From positions 186,001 through 250,000 of the forward strand of contig NZ_JAJBZG010000005.1 in assembly GCF_020552705.1 (NCBI RefSeq): a stretch of 64,000 nucleotides of DNA. The letters are read 5' to 3'. Shown one piece after another: positions 59,429 through 64,000 of the stretch. The translations under genes were made by a program, and so were the position numbers. The number at the start of each line of letters is the position of its first letter. Within the stretch, counting starts at the first letter, position 1. This DNA is from Christiangramia sediminis. Lineage in GTDB: Bacteria > Bacteroidota > Bacteroidia > Flavobacteriales > Flavobacteriaceae. The notes under the pieces were generated by a model. The model ran no database searches. It saw only the letters and a program-made list of their open reading frames with translations, and was not told the DNA's origin.

Positions 59429-62209
59429 TTAATTATTTTCTTCTTCGTTTAAATTCTTATCAAAAACACTGTTGATCACTCGTTCGTGACGCTTTTTGAA
59501 ACGCACCGAACTACCTGCTGCAGGTGATCCGTAAAATTTACGGCTGCATACCCTGAATTTCCGGGCTTCTTCAAAATGTAGTAATAAATGTGCATAAGCC
59601 CCCATATTACGAGGTTCTTCCTGTGCCCATACCACATCATCAGCATTCTTATATTTCTCCATTATCTCTTTCATTCTTGAAATTGGTAACGGAAATAATT
59701 GTTCTATCCGGACAAATGCAATATCATCTCTTTCACTCTCTTCCCTGTGTTTCAGAAGATCATAGTAGAATTTACCGGTACAGAATACAAGTGTTTTAAT
59801 CTTTTCCACCTCAGCTTCGTTATCATCTAATACCGACTGAAAACTTCCGGTAGCAAACTCCTCTTTAGTAGAGATCACTTTTGGATGACGCAGTAAACTT
59901 TTAGGGGTAAAGATGATCAGAGGTTTTCTGAATTTAGCCTTCATCTGCCTTCTAAGAATATGGAACATATTAGCAGGAGTTGTAACATCTGCCACATACA
60001 TATTATCCTTAGCACAAAGCTGAAGAAAACGCTCCATTCTTCCTGAAGAGTGTTCTGCTCCCTGACCTTCATATCCGTGAGGCAATAACATCACCAACCC
60101 ATTCTGAAGTTTCCATTTATCTTCTGCTGCAGAGATGTACTGATCTATCATAATCTGCGCACCGTTCACAAAATCTCCGAACTGGGCTTCCCATATTGCA
60201 AGTGTAGTTGGGCTGGCCATGGCATAACCATAATCAAAACCTACTACCCCGTATTCTGAAAGCAGAGAGTTATAAATAAAGAAGTCTCCGTCTCTTTCTT
60301 TTATATTATTATGAAGAATGATCTCTTCTTCACTGTCTTCAACCTTTACCACGGCATGACGGTGCGAGAAAGTTCCTCGTTCACTGTCCTGACCGCTAAT
60401 TCTGATATTATAGCCTTCTACCATCAAAGATCCGTAAGCAAGATGTTCGGCCATAGACCAATCCAGCTTATTATCTTCGAAATACATTGTCTTTCTTCCG
60501 TCTATTATCTTATTGATCTTTCTCATGAATTTTTTACCCTCGGGTAATTGAGAAACGGCTTCCGCAACTCTATCTAATTTATCGAGATCGAATGTGGTAT
60601 CCACATTCTCCATCATTTCATCTTCCTGAACGTTTTCAAAACCGTCCCATTCATCCTCCATGAAAGGTGTGATCCTGGTAGTTTCTTCTTTTCGGGAATC
60701 CTCCAGCTTTTCCTCAAGGGCAGCTTTATAGGTTTCCTCCAGGTTTTTTAGATATTCATCATCTGCAACACCTTCTTTCTTCAGCTTTTCAAAGTAAATA
60801 TCACGCGTATTTTCGTGCTTGGAAATTGCTTTGTAAAGTTTAGGCTGAGTAAATCTAGGTTCATCACCTTCATTATGTCCATATTTTCTATAGCCAAGAA
60901 GATCAATAAATACGTCTCTCTTAAATTTCATTCTGAAATCCAGTGCGAAAAGAATGGCATGAACAACAGCTTCAGCATCATCAGCATTTACATGGAGTAT
61001 TGGTGAAAGCGTTACTTTCCCAACATCTGTACAGTAAGTGGAGCTTCTTGCGTCTAAATAGTTTGTGGTAAAACCTATCTGGTTATTCACAACAATATGA
61101 ATGGTTCCGCCGGTTTCATAACCCTCTAGCTGGGCCATTTGAACTAATTCGTACACCAACCCCTGTCCTGCAATAGCTGCATCACCATGTACAAGGATAG
61201 GAAGAACTTTAGAATTATCGCCTTCATAGCGACGATCCTGTTTTGCCCGGGTTATACCTTCCACCACGGCACCTACAGTTTCAAGGTGCGAAGGGTTTGG
61301 GGCTATATTTATATTTATTTCGTTTCCGTTATCGGTAGTGCGGCAGGAAGTCCATCCAAGGTGATATTTAACGTCTCCATCAAAAATATCCTGCTCATAA
61401 TCTTTCCCGTCAAATTCACTAAAAATGTCTTTAGCACTTTTTCCGAAGATATTGGTAAGAGTGTTCAACCTTCCACGATGGGCCATTCCCATTACAAATT
61501 CTTTCACTCCTAATTCAGCAGCTTTTTCTATAAGCGCGTCAAGTGCAGGAATCAAACTTTCTCCACCCTCAAGTGAAAAACGTTTTTGCCCAACATATTT
61601 AGTATGAAGAAAAGATTCAAATGAAACTGCTTCGTTGAGTTTCTTTAAAATTTGCTTCTTCTGAGCTTCATCAAATTGAGGATGATTCTCATTGATATTC
61701 AATTTTTTCTGGATCCACTCTATTTCCTCCGGTTTACGGATATACATATATTCTATCCCGATAGATTCGCAATAGATATTTTCGAGATGTTGTATGATCT
61801 CTTTTAGAGAAGTGGGACCAATCCCAAGAATATCTCCGGCATTGAAAGTCGTATTAAGATCACTTTCTTCAAGACCAAAATTTGAAATATCAAGAGTAGG
61901 AGAATATTTTCTACGTTCTCTTACCGGGTTTGTTTTGGTAAACAAATGCCCTCTGGTTCTGTAACCGTCAATTAAGCGTATTACCTGAAATTCTTTAATT
62001 ACGTGTGCCGGTATCTCTCCTTCAGTAAAATCTACAGGGGCCTCTCCCAATACTTCTTCTGAAACGCCATTTTGTTGCATTCCAAAGTCAAATCCTTGAA
62101 AAAAAGCCCTCCAACTGGGCTCCACACTATCAGGATGTTTTAAATATTGATCGTAAAGTTCTGCGAAATATGCAGTATGAGCAGCATTTAGAAATGAAAA
62201 TCTATCCAT
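59429..62209 (-). CDS. sucA: 2-oxoglutarate dehydrogenase E1
   Basis: A 926-residue thiamine-diphosphate enzyme that decarboxylates 2-oxoglutarate. It has the N-terminal motif FLNAAHTAYFAELYDQYLKHPDSVEPSWRAFF (split, E1 start), GMAHRGRLNTLTNIFGKS, GDAAIAGQGLVYE with the metal site, and DLLGYRKYGHNEGDEP. Its product feeds sucB directly downstream. It needs thiamine pyrophosphate, the vitamin whose receptor is in this window. Confidence 0.97.
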   Translation of the reverse strand: MDRFSFLNAAHTAYFAELYDQYLKHPDSVEPSWRAFFQGFDFGMQQNGVSEEVLGEAPVDFTEGEIPAHVIKEFQVIRLIDGYRTRGHLFTKTNPVRERRKYSPTLDISNFGLEESDLNTTFNAGDILGIGPTSLKEIIQHLENIYCESIGIEYMYIRKPEEIEWIQKKLNINENHPQFDEAQKKQILKKLNEAVSFESFLHTKYVGQKRFSLEGGESLIPALDALIEKAAELGVKEFVMGMAHRGRLNTLTNIFGKSAKDIFSEFDGKDYEQDIFDGDVKYHLGWTSCRTTDNGNEININIAPNPSHLETVGAVVEGITRAKQDRRYEGDNSKVLPILVHGDAAIAGQGLVYELVQMAQLEGYETGGTIHIVVNNQIGFTTNYLDARSSTYCTDVGKVTLSPILHVNADDAEAVVHAILFALDFRMKFKRDVFIDLLGYRKYGHNEGDEPRFTQPKLYKAISKHENTRDIYFEKLKKEGVADDEYLKNLEETYKAALEEKLEDSRKEETTRITPFMEDEWDGFENVQEDEMMENVDTTFDLDKLDRVAEAVSQLPEGKKFMRKINKIIDGRKTMYFEDNKLDWSMAEHLAYGSLMVEGYNIRISGQDSERGTFSHRHAVVKVEDSEEEIILHNNIKERDGDFFIYNSLLSEYGVVGFDYGYAMASPTTLAIWEAQFGDFVNGAQIMIDQYISAAEDKWKLQNGLVMLLPHGYEGQGAEHSSGRMERFLQLCAKDNMYVADVTTPANMFHILRRQMKAKFRKPLIIFTPKSLLRHPKVISTKEEFATGSFQSVLDDNEAEVEKIKTLVFCTGKFYYDLLKHREESERDDIAFVRIEQLFPLPISRMKEIMEKYKNADDVVWAQEEPRNMGAYAHLLLHFEEARKFRVCSRKFYGSPAAGSSVRFKKRHERVINSVFDKNLNEEENN

Positions 62210-62248
62210 AAAATTGAAACAAATGTTCCTTTTGTTTTAAAAACATAA

Positions 62249-62256
62249 CAAAAATA
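62249..62256 (-). promoter_or_regulatory. Promoter -7 element of sucAB
   Basis: On the minus strand TATTTTTG (62256-62249) fits TAnnTTTG and lies 40 bp before the sucA start. A CTG near 62275 could be the -33 partner. Confidence 0.45.
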
Positions 62257-62375
62257 CAATTTTTAAAAAAAACAGCTTGCAGGCATTATGATAATTCTCT
62301 ATTGGATTATAGGAATTTTAACACTGCCTGAAAATGAACAGCTGATCAGCTGATATTTAGAAAAGTATGGAAAAC

Positions 62376-63350
62376 TTAAACCTGACGTTCCATTAGCATT
62401 TCCCCAAATTTGCGTAATGGCTCCTTTTTTTCTTCTGGCAACTGTATTTTATCCAGAATTTTGAAGGCCATATCCGTGTAATTTTCTATTTCTTTTCTGG
62501 TAAGTTCTGCAGCCCCACAAGTTTCAAAAAGTGATTTTACAGCCTCAATTTTTCCAGAATTTTCTATAGGAGAAATACTATATAGATGTTCCAATTGCTG
62601 AGCCTCACTCCTGCCGGCCAGCTCAAGGGTTTTAATATAAAGAAAGGTCTTTTTATTTTCGATAATATCACCCCCGGGCTGTTTACCAAAGGTTTCGGGA
62701 TCTCCAAAAGCATCCAGGTAATCATCCTGAAGCTGAAATGCAATCCCCAGTAATCTGCCATATTGATAGATGGCCTCTTTACATTCCTGCGAGGTTTGCG
62801 CTACTATCGCCCCCATTTGCAGGGAAGCTCCAACCAGCACCGCGGTCTTGTATTCGATCATTAAAAGATAATCTTCGATACCTACATTATCACGGGTCTC
62901 AAAATCTATATCGTATTGCTGACCTTCACAAACCTGGATGGCAGTTTTTGTAAAAAGCTTTGAGAGCTCTTTAAAAGTATCGCCTTCATAACTTTCAAAA
63001 AGCTGGTAGGCATTAATAAGCATGGCATCCCCGGAAAGTATCCCGGTATTGATATCCCATTTTTCATGCACGGTCTCCATTCCCCTTCTAATAGGTGCAT
63101 CATCCATAATATCATCATGAACCAGGGAGAAATTATGAAAAATTTCTATCGCCAGCGCGGCGTCAAGCGCTTTTTTGTAATTACAATCAAAAATTTCAGT
63201 AGCCATAAGTACCAGTACTGGTCTTAATCTCTTCCCACCCTGTTCAAGAATATAAACCATAGGCTCATATAAGTTTACAGGTTCCTTCACTCTGATCTTT
63301 TCGTGTAGATAGTCGATGATAGCTTCTCTATACTGGGAAATGGCAAGCAT
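62376..63350 (-). CDS. Polyprenyl diphosphate synthase
   Basis: A 324-residue trans-prenyltransferase with the first Asp-rich motif DDIMDD (79-84, in SLVHDDIMDDAPIRRG), the upstream GGKRLRPVLVLMATE, and the second motif FQLQDDYLDAFGDPE. It condenses isopentenyl diphosphate units. Chain length cannot be told; it could supply quinone or PcrB-type substrates. It is a single gene, divergent from the TetR regulator. Confidence 0.92.
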   Translation of the reverse strand: MLAISQYREAIIDYLHEKIRVKEPVNLYEPMVYILEQGGKRLRPVLVLMATEIFDCNYKKALDAALAIEIFHNFSLVHDDIMDDAPIRRGMETVHEKWDINTGILSGDAMLINAYQLFESYEGDTFKELSKLFTKTAIQVCEGQQYDIDFETRDNVGIEDYLLMIEYKTAVLVGASLQMGAIVAQTSQECKEAIYQYGRLLGIAFQLQDDYLDAFGDPETFGKQPGGDIIENKKTFLYIKTLELAGRSEAQQLEHLYSISPIENSGKIEAVKSLFETCGAAELTRKEIENYTDMAFKILDKIQLPEEKKEPLRKFGEMLMERQV

Positions 63351-63440
63351 GAAATAAAAAATTTTCGCTAAAATACCATAATTGACAGTATTTCAAATTC
63401 TATGCTCATGTTAAATAATCGTAAACTTTGGAAACTTTTT

Positions 63441-63471
63441 TTGTGTATAAAGTTTCCTTGATATACTTTTG
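63441..63471 (+). promoter_or_regulatory. Promoter of the TetR regulator gene
   Basis: TTG (63441-63443) and TACTTTTG (63464-63471, TAnnTTTG) are 20 bp apart, giving a start near 63478, 13 bases before the GTG start of the regulator. Confidence 0.55.
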
Positions 63472-63490
63472 CCAAAAATTTGATAAGAAG

Positions 63491-64000
63491 GTGCAGGAGA
63501 AAATATTGAATACCGCTACCGAGATGTTTCTTTACTATGGTTTTAAAAGTGTAACCATGGATGATATTGCCGATAAGCTGGGCATATCTAAAAAGACCAT
63601 CTATGCGCATTATTCTACAAAAAATAAATTGGTACAGGCCACAGGTTCACATTTGCTGCAAACTATTTCTGAAGGAATCGATGAGGTTAGAGCAAAAAAT
63701 CTTAACCCGGTAATTGAAAATTTTGAAATTAAGCGTTTTGTGAATCAGCATTTAAAAGGAGAAAAAACCTCTCCTCATTTCCAGTTGAAAAAATATTACC
63801 CCAAGATTTTCAATAAGCTCATAGAAGAACAATTCAATGTACTGGAGGATTGCGTGGGAGAAAATATCTCACGTGGAATTGAATTGGGATATTACAGGAA
63901 ACAGATTAACGTCCCCTTTGTATGCCGAATTCATTTTGTAGGAATGATGGGCATAAAAGATAAAGAAATGTTTCCCCTGGAGGAATTCAGCGAACAGGAC
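63491..64000 (+). CDS. TetR family regulator (C-terminus off the window)
   Basis: The frame from GTG 63491 reads VQEKILNTATEMFLYYGF, then SVTMDDIADKLGISKKTIYAHY, the TetR helix-turn-helix. It runs open to the window end (170 codons). GTG is the best start because the only upstream in-frame start, TTG 63458, lies in the promoter. It probably represses an unseen target; its ligand is unknown. Confidence 0.88.
   Translation, partial: MQEKILNTATEMFLYYGFKSVTMDDIADKLGISKKTIYAHYSTKNKLVQATGSHLLQTISEGIDEVRAKNLNPVIENFEIKRFVNQHLKGEKTSPHFQLKKYYPKIFNKLIEEQFNVLEDCVGENISRGIELGYYRKQINVPFVCRIHFVGMMGIKDKEMFPLEEFSEQD

Noticed and set aside
63368-63610. Minus-strand frame opposite the TetR gene
   Set aside because: It is antisense to a clear TetR helix-turn-helix and to its promoter.

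Overview
This 64 kb window is a chromosomal segment of a marine-type Flavobacteriaceae (Bacteroidota), probably close to Gramella/Christiangramia; the genus is my inference. The evidence is low G+C, few Shine-Dalgarno sequences, several promoters fitting the Bacteroidota pattern (TTG, about 17 bp, TAnnTTTG or TAnnTTTA), and family content: a bacterial heptaprenylglyceryl-phosphate-synthase-like PcrB, DUF3098 beside FtsX, DUF3127, DUF4301, CarboxypepD_reg-type TonB receptors, many short lipoproteins and an IntDOT-like tyrosine recombinase. Most of the window is housekeeping sequence; the accessory part is the first 11 kb.

1-4003 (minus): a tightly packed four-gene operon with a degenerate vWA-like lipoprotein, a small membrane protein, a tubulin/FtsZ-superfamily protein with a GGTGAAG loop, and a conserved protein that runs off the left edge. 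This is the best candidate for a poorly described system. 4299-5597 (minus) holds two small membrane proteins and a one-TM protein. 5659-8695 (plus) is a signalling cassette: three TGTCTA repeats at exact 11-bp spacing, a 56-residue lipoprotein, an intrinsic terminator, a TPR sensor kinase and its LuxR-type response regulator. 8759-10935 is a scar: a C-terminal Fic fragment, a decayed copy of the regulator's 3' end, a tyrosine recombinase and a perfect 13-bp inverted repeat; tRNA-Asp follows.

11210-31833: DUF58 protein, thioredoxin, DnaE fused to a DnaQ-like exonuclease, a DUF2383 protein, rpsP-rimM, leuS, a PanE-family reductase, several lipoproteins, a secreted intradiol-dioxygenase-like protein, a DUF885 protein, ahcY, and an Sfp-type phosphopantetheinyl transferase translationally coupled to a PcrB/GGGPS homologue.

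32037-42604: a VOC protein; a plus-strand operon ftsX-DUF3098-uppP-truB-TonB-like-tag-PepSY-like-DUF2490; convergent aat; an SSB-tailed DUF3127 protein with a flavin reductase; a sensor kinase; and greA-HIT-thioesterase.

42862-57857: a Rieske-like lipoprotein lacking its ligands, a TPP-riboswitch-controlled TonB receptor (probable thiamine receptor), a hybrid kinase convergent with a sigma-54 response regulator, a five-gene operon (thiamine-binding DUF77 protein, PnuC, NadR-like kinase, DUF4301, ArfB), a FAD dehydrogenase and a retropepsin-like protein. 58096-64000: sucA-sucB, a polyprenyl synthase and a truncated TetR regulator. Two families of short intergenic palindromic repeats recur throughout. 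No CRISPR array or rRNA was seen.
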